DNA from: Scatomorpha merdavium
GTDB taxonomy: Bacteria > Bacillota > Clostridia > Oscillospirales > Oscillospiraceae
Assembly: GCA_018711415.1 (NCBI GenBank)
Contig: DVIJ01000027.1
Coordinates: 1 to 14,796 of the forward strand
Direction: 5' to 3'
DNA: 14,796 nt
In this document: positions 7,268-14,422 of the stretch, in pieces
How positions within the stretch are numbered: the stretch's first letter is position 1
How the letters are laid out: each line of letters begins with the position of its first letter
Made by a program: the position numbers and the translations under genes
Notes under the pieces: generated by a model
What the model was told of the DNA's origin: nothing
Databases searched by the model: none
The model's input: the letters and a program-made list of their open reading frames with translations, nothing else

Positions 7268-9815
7268 ACTGATGATACTCGACGGCAACAGTGTCGTGAA
7301 CCGCGCCTTTTACGGCGTCCGGCCGCTCAATGCGCCGGACGGGACGCCGACGAACGCGGTCTACGGCTTTCTTGCCATTTTGCAGAAGCTGCTGGACAGC
7401 GAGACGCCGGATTCGCTCTGCGTGGCATTCGACCTGCCCGCGCCGACCTTCCGGCACGAGATGTACGAGGGATACAAGGCGCAGCGCAAGCCGATGCCGG
7501 AGGAGCTGGCGGTGCAGCTGCCGCTTTTGAAGGAGACGCTGGACGCCATGCACATCCGCCGTCTGGAGGCCGCGGGCTGGGAGGCGGACGACATCCTGGG
7601 CGCCGTCTCCGCGCGCTGCGAGGCCGCGGGCTGGGCCTGCGAGATAGTCACGGGAGACAAGGACAGCTTCCAGCTCATTTCGGACACGACCAGCGTGCTG
7701 CACGTAAAGAGCCGCATGGGTCAGACGGAAACGATACTCTACGACCGCGCGAGGTTCGAGGAGGAGTACGGCTTCGGCCCGAAGCTGATGGTGGACCTCA
7801 AGGCGCTGATGGGCGACGCGTCGGACAACATCCCTGGCGTCCCCGGCATAGGCGAAAAGACCGCTCTGGACCTGGTGCGCCGTTTCGGCGGCGTGGCGGA
7901 AATCTACGAGCGCCTGGACACGCTGGATATCAAGGACGGCGTCCGCAAAAAGCTGGAAGCGGGCCGCGAGAGCGCGAAGATGTCCTACAACCTCGCCACC
8001 ATCAGCCGCGAAGCGCCGGTGGAGCTCAGCCCGGAGGACGCGGCCTGGAAGCCGGACTTCGGTCCGGAGCTCTACGGGGTCCTGAACAGGCTGGGCTTCC
8101 GCAAGTTCATAGAAAAATGGGGTCTGGAACCGGCTCCGGAGGCCGCGGTTGAGGAGCAGAGCAGGGCCCTGCCCGAGCTGGAGGGCATAAGCGCGGCCGA
8201 GGCCGAGGAGCGCCTGCGCGCCGCTGAGACCGTCGGCCTGGCCTGCCCGGCCGGGGACCTGGACAGCCTGAGCATATGCGACGGCAAGGCGGTGTTCGAG
8301 CTGCGCTGGGCGGAGCTGGGCGAGGACTACAACCGCCTGCTGCGTCTGCTGTTTTCGGATGAGGTAAAAAAGTCCGCGCAGAACGTGAAGGACCTTATGG
8401 GCCTTGCTCTGTCGGAGGGCCTGAGTACGGAGGGCTTCGTTTTTGATACGGCGCTCGCGGGCTATGTGCTTGACCCGACGGAGAGCTCCTACGAGCTGGG
8501 CAAGCTGGCGCGGCGGCACCTCAGCGTGGAACTGCCGGAGGCGCAGGCGGCGCTGGAGCTCATGCCGGTCCTGAGCCGGAAGCTCGCAGAGGCCGGGGCG
8601 GAAAAGCTGTATTTCGAGATCGAATTGCCGCTCTGCGAGGTCCTGGCGGAGATGGAGCGCGCGGGCTTCCTCGTAGACAGGAGCGCGCTTTCGGACTTCG
8701 GCTCCAGCCTGACGGAGAGCATTGAAAGACTGCAAAAGAGCATCTGGGACCTGGCGGGACACGAGTTCAACATCAACTCGCCCAAGCAGCTCGGGGAGGT
8801 GCTCTTCGAGGAGCTGATGCTGCCCGCCGGAAAAAAGACCAAGACCGGCTGGAGCACGAACGCAGAGATCCTGGAAAAGCTCGTCGGCAAGCACGCCATA
8901 ATAGGCGAGATACTCGACTACAGGATGCTGACGAAGCTCAAGAGCACCTATGCGGACGGGCTGCTCAAGGTCATATCCTCGGACGGGCGCATCCATACGA
9001 ACTTCAAGATGACGGTGACGGCCACGGGCCGCCTCTCGAGCACGGAGCCTAACCTGCAGAACATCCCCGTGCGCAAGGAACTGGGCGCCCAGATACGGCG
9101 CATGTTCGTGGCGGGTCCGGGCAGCATCCTCGTGGACGCGGACTACAGCCAGATAGAACTGCGTCTGCTGGCGCACATCTCCGGCGACGAGACGATGCAG
9201 GCGGCCTTCAAAAGCGGAGAGGACATCCACGCCGTCACGGCCTCGCAGGTTTTCGGCGTGCCGTTGGGCGAGGTCACTCCCCAGATGCGCAGCAGCGCCA
9301 AGGCAGTGAACTTCGGCATAGTCTACGGCATCTCGGCCTTTTCGCTGGCCCAGGACATCCGCGTGAGCCCAGCCGAGGCCAGAGCCTATATCGAGGCGTA
9401 CCTGGAAAAGTACCACGGCGTGCGCGAGTATATGGACAGGGTCATAAAAGAGGCGAAGGAGCGCGGCTACGTCGAGACCCTGTTCGGCAGGCGCAGGCCC
9501 GTGCCGGAGCTCAAGGCCTCTAATTTCAATACGCGCAGCTTCGGAGAGCGCGTCGCGCGGAACATGCCAATCCAGGGGACCGCGGCGGACATCATAAAGC
9601 TGGCGATGGTGAACGTCCGGCGCAGGCTGCGCACGGAGGGCCTGGAGGCCCGGCTCATCCTGCAGGTGCATGACGAGCTCATCGCGGAGTGTCCGGAGCG
9701 GGAGGCGGAGCGCGTCGCCGCCCTGCTTGAGGAGGAGATGGAGCGTGCCGTGCAGCTTTCCGTCCCGCTGACTGCGGAGGCGCACAGCGGACATTCGTGG
9801 TCGGAGGCACATTGA
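7260..9815 (+). CDS. polA: DNA polymerase I (proofreading site absent)
   Basis: Pol I removes RNA primers and fills gaps, including those left by nucleotide excision repair. The 851-residue product has an N-terminal 5'-3' exonuclease domain (LMILDGNSVVNRAFYG, EADDILGA, TGDKDSFQL, LMGDASDNIPGVPGIGEKTA), a degenerate middle domain, and a complete polymerase domain. The latter has motif A DADYSQIELR (Asp626), motif B RSSAKAVNFGIVYG (Arg677, Lys681, Tyr689) and motif C VHDE (His804-Glu806). In the middle domain the DTE proofreading motif is replaced by ETVGLA, so 3'-5' exonuclease activity is not expected, as in other Firmicutes. I start it at ATG 7260 (MNKLMILDG), nine bases after GGAGA and overlapping the capA stop. 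An upstream in-frame TTG at 7236 is not supported. Confidence 0.98.
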   Translation: MNKLMILDGNSVVNRAFYGVRPLNAPDGTPTNAVYGFLAILQKLLDSETPDSLCVAFDLPAPTFRHEMYEGYKAQRKPMPEELAVQLPLLKETLDAMHIRRLEAAGWEADDILGAVSARCEAAGWACEIVTGDKDSFQLISDTTSVLHVKSRMGQTETILYDRARFEEEYGFGPKLMVDLKALMGDASDNIPGVPGIGEKTALDLVRRFGGVAEIYERLDTLDIKDGVRKKLEAGRESAKMSYNLATISREAPVELSPEDAAWKPDFGPELYGVLNRLGFRKFIEKWGLEPAPEAAVEEQSRALPELEGISAAEAEERLRAAETVGLACPAGDLDSLSICDGKAVFELRWAELGEDYNRLLRLLFSDEVKKSAQNVKDLMGLALSEGLSTEGFVFDTALAGYVLDPTESSYELGKLARRHLSVELPEAQAALELMPVLSRKLAEAGAEKLYFEIELPLCEVLAEMERAGFLVDRSALSDFGSSLTESIERLQKSIWDLAGHEFNINSPKQLGEVLFEELMLPAGKKTKTGWSTNAEILEKLVGKHAIIGEILDYRMLTKLKSTYADGLLKVISSDGRIHTNFKMTVTATGRLSSTEPNLQNIPVRKELGAQIRRMFVAGPGSILVDADYSQIELRLLAHISGDETMQAAFKSGEDIHAVTASQVFGVPLGEVTPQMRSSAKAVNFGIVYGISAFSLAQDIRVSPAEARAYIEAYLEKYHGVREYMDRVIKEAKERGYVETLFGRRRPVPELKASNFNTRSFGERVARNMPIQGTAADIIKLAMVNVRRRLRTEGLEARLILQVHDELIAECPEREAERVAALLEEEMERAVQLSVPLTAEAHSGHSWSEAH

Positions 9816-9816
9816 T

Positions 9817-10644
9817 ATGGTAACATTCGAAGAAGCCGCCTCCATGCTGGACGAGGCCGTGGACGCCCTCCCGCAGGAGATATTCGACAAGCTGAACGGC
9901 GGCGTGAACCTCATCCCCGCGCGCCGGACGGACGAGCACGGGCTGCTAGTAATGGGCATGTACTTTGTGGACCAGATGGGGCGGCACGTCGAGATATACT
10001 ACGGCTCGTTCAAGGAGCGTTTCCACAACGCGCCGCCGGAGCGCTGGAAGCGCGAGCTGACTCGGACGCTCAAGCACGAGCTGACGCACCACATAGAAAA
10101 CCTGGCCTACGACAGGAGCCTGGAAAAGTGGGACGCCGAACACGTGGCGAAGCTGCTCTCGGGCCTGGAGGACGAGCCGCTGGAGGCCAGCAGTATCCTC
10201 TTTGTGGACGCGGACGGCTCCGGCCTGGCGCCGATGGCGAGCACGATGTTCGGCCACGCGGCCCTGGACGCCGGCTGCCCGGACCTCAGCTCGACCTATG
10301 CTGGCGCGGCTGAAAAGGCCGCGGAGCACATGAACCCCAAGGCGGTCAAGGCCGCCGCCCAGTACGGCGTGGATATCTCGCAGCTGCGTCCCCGCGAGGT
10401 GGACAGGCAGCTGCTCGAGAGCTACGATGTCGCCCTCTGCATGACCGAGGAGCAGGGGGACAGCCTGGCGGAGCGCTGGCCGGAATTCGACGAGCGCATC
10501 ATCTGCCTGGGCGAGTCCGACATAAGGGTCCCGAAGTTCGAGACCCAGGGCGCGTGGAACCGCCTGGCCGAGCGAATAGCCGAGGAAGTCCGTTTTCTCA
10601 TGGATGAGCTGATGGGAGACACTGGCGATGACGACGATACGTGA
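9817..10644 (+). CDS. Zincin metallopeptidase fused to a degenerate LMW-phosphatase-like domain
   Basis: The first 120 residues resemble the small zincin-1 family (metallopeptidase family protein). TFEEAASMLDEAVDALPQ leads the domain and RTLKHELTHHIEN holds the HExxH zinc site (87-91). Residues about 126-265 resemble low-molecular-weight protein tyrosine phosphatase/arsenate reductase: SSILFV at the P-loop strand, AAAQYGVDISQLRPREV, YDVALCMTEEQ, and IICLGESDIRVP. The expected CxGNxCRSP loop reads DADGSGLAP (131-139), so the nucleophilic Cys and the Arg are gone, and the catalytic DP motif (reads DIRVP) is also lost. Catalysis by this half is not expected. The C-terminus ends in an acidic GDTGDDDDT. 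It starts two bases after polA, nine bases after GGAGG, and overlaps rimI by 17 bases. The domain calls are by-eye alignment; the function is unknown. Confidence 0.8.
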   Translation: MVTFEEAASMLDEAVDALPQEIFDKLNGGVNLIPARRTDEHGLLVMGMYFVDQMGRHVEIYYGSFKERFHNAPPERWKRELTRTLKHELTHHIENLAYDRSLEKWDAEHVAKLLSGLEDEPLEASSILFVDADGSGLAPMASTMFGHAALDAGCPDLSSTYAGAAEKAAEHMNPKAVKAAAQYGVDISQLRPREVDRQLLESYDVALCMTEEQGDSLAERWPEFDERIICLGESDIRVPKFETQGAWNRLAERIAEEVRFLMDELMGDTGDDDDT

Positions 10645-11071
10645 CGCCGCAGCCGCGGACGTGCCGGGCATAGCCGCGCTGGAGCGCGAGTGCTTCTCTT
10701 TGCCCTGGACGGAGGAGATCGTCTCCTCCCAGCTCACGGGCGGCGGCAAAGTGATGCTTGCCGCGGAGCTGGACGGCGCGCTGGCGGGCTATATGGGCCT
10801 GCAGTACGTTCTGGACGAGGGCTACGTCTCCAACGTCTGCACGGCGCCGGAGTTCCGCCGCCGCGGCGTCGCCTCGGCGCTCATAGACGAGATGATACGC
10901 CGTGCGCGGGAACTGGAGCTCTCTTTTCTGAGCCTCGAGGTCCGGGCTTCGAACGAGGCCGCGATAAGCCTGTACGCAGGCAAGGGCTTCGTGAGCGTGG
11001 GCGTAAGGCCGGGATACTATGAAAAGCCGGCCGAGGATGCGATAATAATGAATCTCAACATAAGGAAGTGA
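10628..11071 (+). CDS. rimI: RimI-type protein N-acetyltransferase (GNAT)
   Basis: The product (147 residues) is the usual length for RimI, which acetylates the N-terminal alanine of ribosomal protein S18 and in some bacteria other proteins. Visible features are IRDAAAADVPGIAALERECF at the N-terminus, PWTEE (26-30), the acetyl-CoA loop RRRGVA (77-82), the segment LSLEVRASNEAAISLY with the likely catalytic Glu104, and GFVSVGVRPGYY. It begins inside the preceding gene (17-base overlap), with GGGAG nine bases upstream. Its stop overlaps the region before tsaD, its common neighbour in Firmicutes (tsaB-rimI-tsaD order, here without tsaB and tsaE in view). Substrate specificity cannot be read from sequence. 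Confidence 0.92.
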   Translation: MTTIRDAAAADVPGIAALERECFSLPWTEEIVSSQLTGGGKVMLAAELDGALAGYMGLQYVLDEGYVSNVCTAPEFRRRGVASALIDEMIRRARELELSFLSLEVRASNEAAISLYAGKGFVSVGVRPGYYEKPAEDAIIMNLNIRK

Positions 11072-11076
11072 CCGCA

Positions 11077-12078
11077 ATGCTGATACTCGCAGTTGAATCC
11101 TCCTGCGACGAAACTGCCGTTGCGCTCGTCCGGGACGGGAGAGAACTGGTCACGGACCAGGTTTTTTCCCAGGCAGACCTGCACGCCGTTTACGGCGGGG
11201 TCGTGCCGGAGATAGCCTCGCGCAGCCATGTCGAGGTCATCTCTCTTCTCGCCGAGCGCGCCCTGCAAGTGGCGGGCCTGGAGCGGAAGGACATAGACGC
11301 CGTGGCCGTCACCTACGCGCCCGGACTCATAGGCGCGCTGCTGGTGGGCGTGAACTTCGCCAAGGCCGCGGCCATGGCGCTGGGCGTGCCGCTCATACCG
11401 GTGCACCACATACGCGGGCATATCGCCGCGAACTACCTGGCGTTCCCGGAGCTGGAGCCGCCGTTCCTGTGCCTGGCGATCTCCGGCGGCAACACGCTCA
11501 TAGCCGACGTGCGGGACTATACGGATATCCGCATCCTCGGCTCGACGCGGGACGACGCGGCAGGGGAGTGCTTTGACAAGACCGCCAGGGTGCTGGGCCT
11601 GCCCTATCCCGGGGGCAAGCCGCTGGACGAACTCTCGCAGAAGGGCGACGACACGCGCTATACCATGCCGCAGTCTCACATAGACGGCAGCCCCTACGAC
11701 ATGAGCTTTTCCGGGCTCAAGACGGCGGTCATCAACCTCGTCCACGGCGCGGAGCAGCGCGGCGAGAGTCTGGACAGGGAGGGCCTTGCGGCCTCCTTCT
11801 GCAAGGCCGTGAGCGACAGCCTGGTCCCGCGGACCATGCAGGCCGCACGCGAGCTGGGCTATAAGACGGTCGTGGTCGCGGGCGGGGTCGCGGCAAATTC
11901 GAGGATCAGGCGGGACTTTGCCGCCGCGGCGGAGCGCGAGGGCGTCACGCTGTATATACCGCCGCTGAAGCTCTGCGGCGACAACGCCGCAATGATCGGC
12001 GCTCAGGCCTATTATGAATACAAGGCCGGGAGCACGGCGGGGAGCGACCTGAACGCCTACGCTACAAAGGAGTTGTAA
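11077..12078 (+). CDS. tsaD: tRNA N6-threonylcarbamoyladenosine synthase catalytic subunit TsaD
   Basis: TsaD, with TsaB and TsaE, transfers the threonylcarbamoyl group to A37 of ANN-decoding tRNAs. The 333-residue product has the ASKHA/Kae1 features ILAVESSCDETA at the N-terminus, PEIASRSHVE, TYAPGLIGALLVG, the metal-binding HIRGH (111-115, second-His motif HxxxH), LAISGGNT, GECFDKTARVLGLPYPGG, FSGLKTAV, VVAGGVAANS and CGDNAAMIG. It should act in the cytosol. I start it at ATG 11077, ten bases after AAGGA. The GTG at 11068 is too close to that ribosome site. No tsaB or tsaE lies in this window, so they are expected elsewhere. The modification target includes tRNA-Thr, encoded downstream here, but that adjacency may be chance. 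Confidence 0.97.
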   Translation: MLILAVESSCDETAVALVRDGRELVTDQVFSQADLHAVYGGVVPEIASRSHVEVISLLAERALQVAGLERKDIDAVAVTYAPGLIGALLVGVNFAKAAAMALGVPLIPVHHIRGHIAANYLAFPELEPPFLCLAISGGNTLIADVRDYTDIRILGSTRDDAAGECFDKTARVLGLPYPGGKPLDELSQKGDDTRYTMPQSHIDGSPYDMSFSGLKTAVINLVHGAEQRGESLDREGLAASFCKAVSDSLVPRTMQAARELGYKTVVVAGGVAANSRIRRDFAAAAEREGVTLYIPPLKLCGDNAAMIGAQAYYEYKAGSTAGSDLNAYATKEL

Positions 12079-12080
12079 AG

Positions 12081-12755
12081 ATGGCCGGCGCCAACGATGG
12101 ACACAGAAAACGCCTGAAAACGCGGTTCGAAAAGTATGGCCTGAACAACTTCTCAGATGTTGAGGCAATCGAGCTGCTGCTGTTCTACGTCAGGGCCAGA
12201 TGTGATACAAAGGTGATTGCTCAAAGGCTTTTAAAGCGCTTTGAGACCTTGGACAAGATGCTGGACGCACCCTTGGAGGAGCTGGAATCCGTGGAGGGCG
12301 TGGGTAAGGAAACGGCCGTCTTTCTGCGGTTAATACCGGAGATGAGCCGTCGATACATGCTGATACCGGATAGCGCGTCCACTTTCAACAGCTCGACGGC
12401 AGCGGGTAAATATTTTGTGCCGCTGTTCATGTATGAAAAGGTCGAAGTGGCCTATATGGTCTGCACGGACAACCTGCATCGCTTCATCTGCTGCAGAGAG
12501 CTGAGCCGCGGTGTGGTCGATTCCACACCGATCAGCGTGCGCCGCATCGTGGAGATCGCGCTGAACAACAACGCAAAGAACGTTATCCTCGCGCATAATC
12601 ACATCGGCAGTTTGCTCATCCCGTCCTATGAGGACGAGGAGCAGACAAGGGAGATCCGCAAGGCGCTGGAGATAGTGGGCATAAACCTGACGGACCACAT
12701 AATAGTCAGCGGTCCGGAGTACATATCCATGAAAGACCTTGGCGCAATGCGATAA
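12081..12755 (+). CDS. RadC/MPN-family protein with altered JAMM loop
   Basis: The 224-residue product fits the RadC (JAB/MPN+) family, with a helix-hairpin-helix (VEGVGKETAVFL, 71-82) and a JAMM-type motif. His172, His174, Ser182 and Asp185 keep the HxH-x7-S-x2-D spacing, and the glutamate is probably Glu120 or Glu122. The usual HNHPSG segment reads HNHIGS, so this site is diverged though metal-ligand residues remain. RadC was once assigned to DNA repair but its true role is unsettled; homologues are common on mobile elements. It follows tsaD by two bases with AAAGGAG eight bases upstream, so it is the last gene of the operon. Its codon use and base composition are visibly poorer in GC than upstream genes, which may mark later acquisition or relaxed selection. 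Confidence 0.85.
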   Translation: MAGANDGHRKRLKTRFEKYGLNNFSDVEAIELLLFYVRARCDTKVIAQRLLKRFETLDKMLDAPLEELESVEGVGKETAVFLRLIPEMSRRYMLIPDSASTFNSSTAAGKYFVPLFMYEKVEVAYMVCTDNLHRFICCRELSRGVVDSTPISVRRIVEIALNNNAKNVILAHNHIGSLLIPSYEDEEQTREIRKALEIVGINLTDHIIVSGPEYISMKDLGAMR

Positions 12756-12793
12756 GCAAAGCGCCGCACGCTGAAATGAACGAATTCTTTCAT

Positions 12794-12840
12794 GAACGCC
12801 CCCGGCCGGAGCGAAAACGGTCGGGGGCGTTCGTTATGTA
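12794..12840 (+). terminator. Hairpin after the uvrB-radC operon
   Basis: A 15-bp stem (12794-12808 with 12818-12832, one G:U pair) with a nine-base loop follows radC by about 40 bases. Its GC-rich arms (CGCCCCCGG) are very stable, but the following GTTATGTAAATG is only weakly T-rich, so intrinsic termination may be partial. Confidence 0.65.
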
Positions 12841-13200
12841 AATGATAATACGCCGAAATCAAACGAGCATACTACGTTTGCGGTTTTTGAATAAACTGTA
12901 AACAAACCCCCAAATCCGCGCCATTACAGGGAAAATGACTGTTGAAAAACCTGTGGAGAATGTTTATAACATCTAGCAATATTTTTCACGAACGACATTA
13001 TGTAAACTAAAATCAACTGTCGTCAACGCTCCAGCAATGTTGAAAACTGAAAAGTCAAGAAGCTAAATGGCCAAAAATCATATGCGAAACTCGGGCATTA
13101 TTGTCACTTGACAGCGAGATATGACGCAACTTGTCGCGGAATGGACACAACTTTTGATTCAATTATACTCTGAGTATTCAAAAAATAGCTTTAAACAGGC
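12841..13200. other. AT-rich non-coding gap
   Basis: About 360 bases with no gene I can support. Composition drops sharply compared with the flanks, and stop codons occur in all frames. I see a short palindrome TGTCA-CT-TGACA (13102-13113), a single DnaA-box-like TGTGGAGAA (12952-12960), two copies of TGTTGAAAA, and a promoter candidate at its end. No riboswitch, repeat array or attachment core is clear. Confidence 0.5.
13142..13169 (+). promoter_or_regulatory. Candidate upstream promoter before tRNA-Thr
   Basis: TGGACA (13142-13147), a 16-base spacer and TATACT (13164-13169) match the consensus at five of six positions each. It lies 32 bases upstream of the stronger promoter and points the same way. 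It could drive the tRNA in tandem or an unseen short transcript. Confidence 0.4.
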
Positions 13201-13229
13201 TTGACTTTGAATTACGGATGTGCTAGAAT
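13201..13229 (+). promoter_or_regulatory. Promoter of tRNA-Thr
   Basis: TTGACT (13201-13206), a 17-base spacer and TAGAAT (13224-13229) with an upstream TGC (extended -10) form a near-ideal stable-RNA promoter. It ends 18 bases before the tRNA 5' end. Confidence 0.85.
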
Positions 13230-13247
13230 CCTAAAGCGCGTAAGCGT

Positions 13248-13323
13248 GCTGGCATAGCTCAGTCGGTAGAGCAGCTGATTCGTAATCAGCAGGTCGTGTG
13301 TTCGAGTCACATTGCCAGCTCCA
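13248..13323 (+). tRNA. tRNA-Thr(CGT)
   Basis: A complete 76-base cloverleaf. The acceptor stem GCTGGCA/TGCCAGC is fully paired, the anticodon stem GCTGA/TCAGC closes the loop TTCGTAA with anticodon CGT (13281-13283), and the T arm is GTGTG-TTCGAGT-CACAT. CCA is encoded (13321-13323). The anticodon reads ACG, a threonine codon frequent in this GC-rich genome. The overall sequence matches Firmicute tRNA-Thr. It would be a TsaD substrate (t6A37; A follows the anticodon). Confidence 0.97.
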
Positions 13324-13357
13324 AACTCCGTCAGGGAACTGGCGGAGTTTTTGTTTT
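13324..13357 (+). terminator. Terminator of tRNA-Thr
   Basis: An 11-12-bp stem (left arm to 13334, right arm 13339-13350, one G:T pair) closes the loop GGAA and is followed by TTGTTTT. It directly abuts the tRNA CCA end. The birA ribosome site starts immediately after, so birA expression depends on read-through unless a promoter hidden here serves it. Confidence 0.88.
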
Positions 13358-13368
13358 GAGGTGAAAAA

Positions 13369-14127
13369 ATGCTGGAACGGCAGATAAGGTCATACATGTC
13401 GGAGCGGGGCAGTGTTTTCCGAGCGCTGGTTTTTGACAGCGTGGATTCCACAAACACGGTTTTGGCCGGGCTTGCGAGGGAGGGCGCTGAGGAATATACT
13501 GCGGTCATAGCGGGAGCGCAGACGGCGGGCCGGGGCAGGGGTGAGCACAAATTCTTCTCGCCCGCTGGCTGCGGCGTGTACTTCTCGCTGCTGCTGCGGC
13601 CCCGGATTCCGGCGGAGGCGGCGGCAAAGCTCGTGACTCCTGCCTGCGCTGTGGCTGCGGCGGAGGCGATAGAGAACGTGTCCGGCGAGACGGCGGGCAT
13701 CAAGTGGGTGAACGACGTGTTCCTGCGCGGCCGGAAAGTCTGCGGCATACTCACTGAGGCCGCGCCGGACGGCAGGGGCGGTCTGGCCTGGGTCATACCT
13801 GGCATAGGAATAAACGTAACGCCGCCTCCGGGCGGATATCCGCCCGAGATCGCCTCCACGGCAGGCGCCGTGTTTCCCTGCGCTGCACCGGAGGACGCCG
13901 CCGCAAGACTGGCCGTGGAGACCATAGACCGGCTCATAGCGCTCTACAAGGCCATGCCCGCACAAGACTTCCACGCAGAATACGCACGGCGCATGACGCT
14001 CCTGGGCAGGGAGGTAACGCTGCCCGGAGGCGCGCGAGCGCTCGTGACCGGGCTTGACAAGGATTTCCGTCTCCTGGTCCGCAGCGAAGACCGTGAGCTC
14101 GCCTTGGACTCGGGAGAGATACATTAA
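13369..14127 (+). CDS. birA: Biotin--[acetyl-CoA-carboxylase] ligase, HTH-less
   Basis: Biotin protein ligase activates biotin to biotinyl-AMP and attaches it to the lysine of biotin-carrier domains (acetyl-CoA carboxylase, decarboxylases). The 252-residue product has DSTNT (26-30), the biotin/ATP loop QTAGRGRG (51-58), the KWVNDV motif (112-117), GILTE and GIGINV (145-150), and a C-terminal small beta domain. The N-terminal winged helix-turn-helix found in bifunctional repressor BirA is absent, so it should be a ligase only and not a transcription factor. The start at ATG 13369 follows GAGGTG by five bases. No separate promoter is evident between the tRNA terminator and the gene. It is co-transcribed with the small membrane gene downstream. 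Confidence 0.95.
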   Translation: MLERQIRSYMSERGSVFRALVFDSVDSTNTVLAGLAREGAEEYTAVIAGAQTAGRGRGEHKFFSPAGCGVYFSLLLRPRIPAEAAAKLVTPACAVAAAEAIENVSGETAGIKWVNDVFLRGRKVCGILTEAAPDGRGGLAWVIPGIGINVTPPPGGYPPEIASTAGAVFPCAAPEDAAARLAVETIDRLIALYKAMPAQDFHAEYARRMTLLGREVTLPGGARALVTGLDKDFRLLVRSEDRELALDSGEIH

Positions 14128-14141
14128 AGGAGGGAGCATAT

Positions 14142-14312
14142 ATGAACGAGAACAGACAGACGATAGTGAACAAAACGGTAAAGACGGGCATCTCCTTCGG
14201 GAGCGCGCTGGCGATGGTGATAAGCTATACAACGTGGCACTCCGTCGGCTGGGCGATACTTCACGGTCTTCTGAGCTGGGTATATGTGATATATTTCGTC
14301 ATAAAGTATTAA
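14142..14312 (+). CDS. Small two-helix membrane protein (56 aa)
   Basis: A short gene of 56 codons starting at ATG 14142. The ribosome site AAAGGAGGG (14126-14134) is very strong, lies about seven bases upstream and overlaps the birA stop. The product begins MNENRQTIVNKTVKTGISFG (polar), then has two hydrophobic segments (about 17-30 and 36-54) separated by TTWHSVGW, and ends in YFVIKY. Tryptophans and the HGLLSWVYVIY stretch give it a non-random look. I recall similar small proteins in other Firmicutes, but cannot name a family. The strong ribosome site, tight spacing and sensible membrane topology make this a real gene; the role is unknown. Confidence 0.78.
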   Translation: MNENRQTIVNKTVKTGISFGSALAMVISYTTWHSVGWAILHGLLSWVYVIYFVIKY

Positions 14313-14318
14313 AAAACG

Positions 14319-14340
14319 GCCACCGCCAACAGGCGGTTGC
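14319..14340 (+). terminator. Imperfect hairpin after the small membrane gene
   Basis: ACCGCC and GGCGGT pair across loop AACA (14322-14337), with two more GC pairs beyond one mismatch. It follows the stop by six bases but no T tract follows. It may be a terminator whose tail was displaced when the IS inserted; this is a guess. Confidence 0.35.
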
Positions 14341-14357
14341 ACCTGTAAAATGAAAGC

Positions 14358-14391
14358 AGACACTCACAAAAGTGTGGGTGTCTACTTTTTT
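14358..14391 (+). terminator. Terminator hairpin in the IS left end
   Basis: AGACACTCACA (14358-14368) pairs with TGTGGGTGTCT (14373-14383, one T:G) across loop AAAG, followed by ACTTTTTT. It precedes orfA by about 30 bases, so it would stop transcription arriving from birA before it reaches the transposase. Confidence 0.8.
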
Positions 14392-14422
14392 CGTAGTAAG
14401 ATAAAGAAAAGGAGGCGAGGAA

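Noticed and set aside
7089..9959. A 956-codon open frame on the minus strand opposite polA
   Set aside because: It is a mirror of a GC-rich coding strand. The protein is Arg/Leu/Val/His-rich with no domain, and polA on the other strand is unmistakable.
12952..12960. DnaA-box-like TGTGGAGAA suggesting an origin
   Set aside because: Only one site with a mismatch, no cluster and no dnaA/dnaN nearby; chance in AT-rich DNA is likely.
12756..13247. CRISPR array, riboswitch or tRNA-associated attachment site
   Set aside because: No regularly spaced repeats, no conserved aptamer core, and no direct repeat of the tRNA 3' end was seen in the window.
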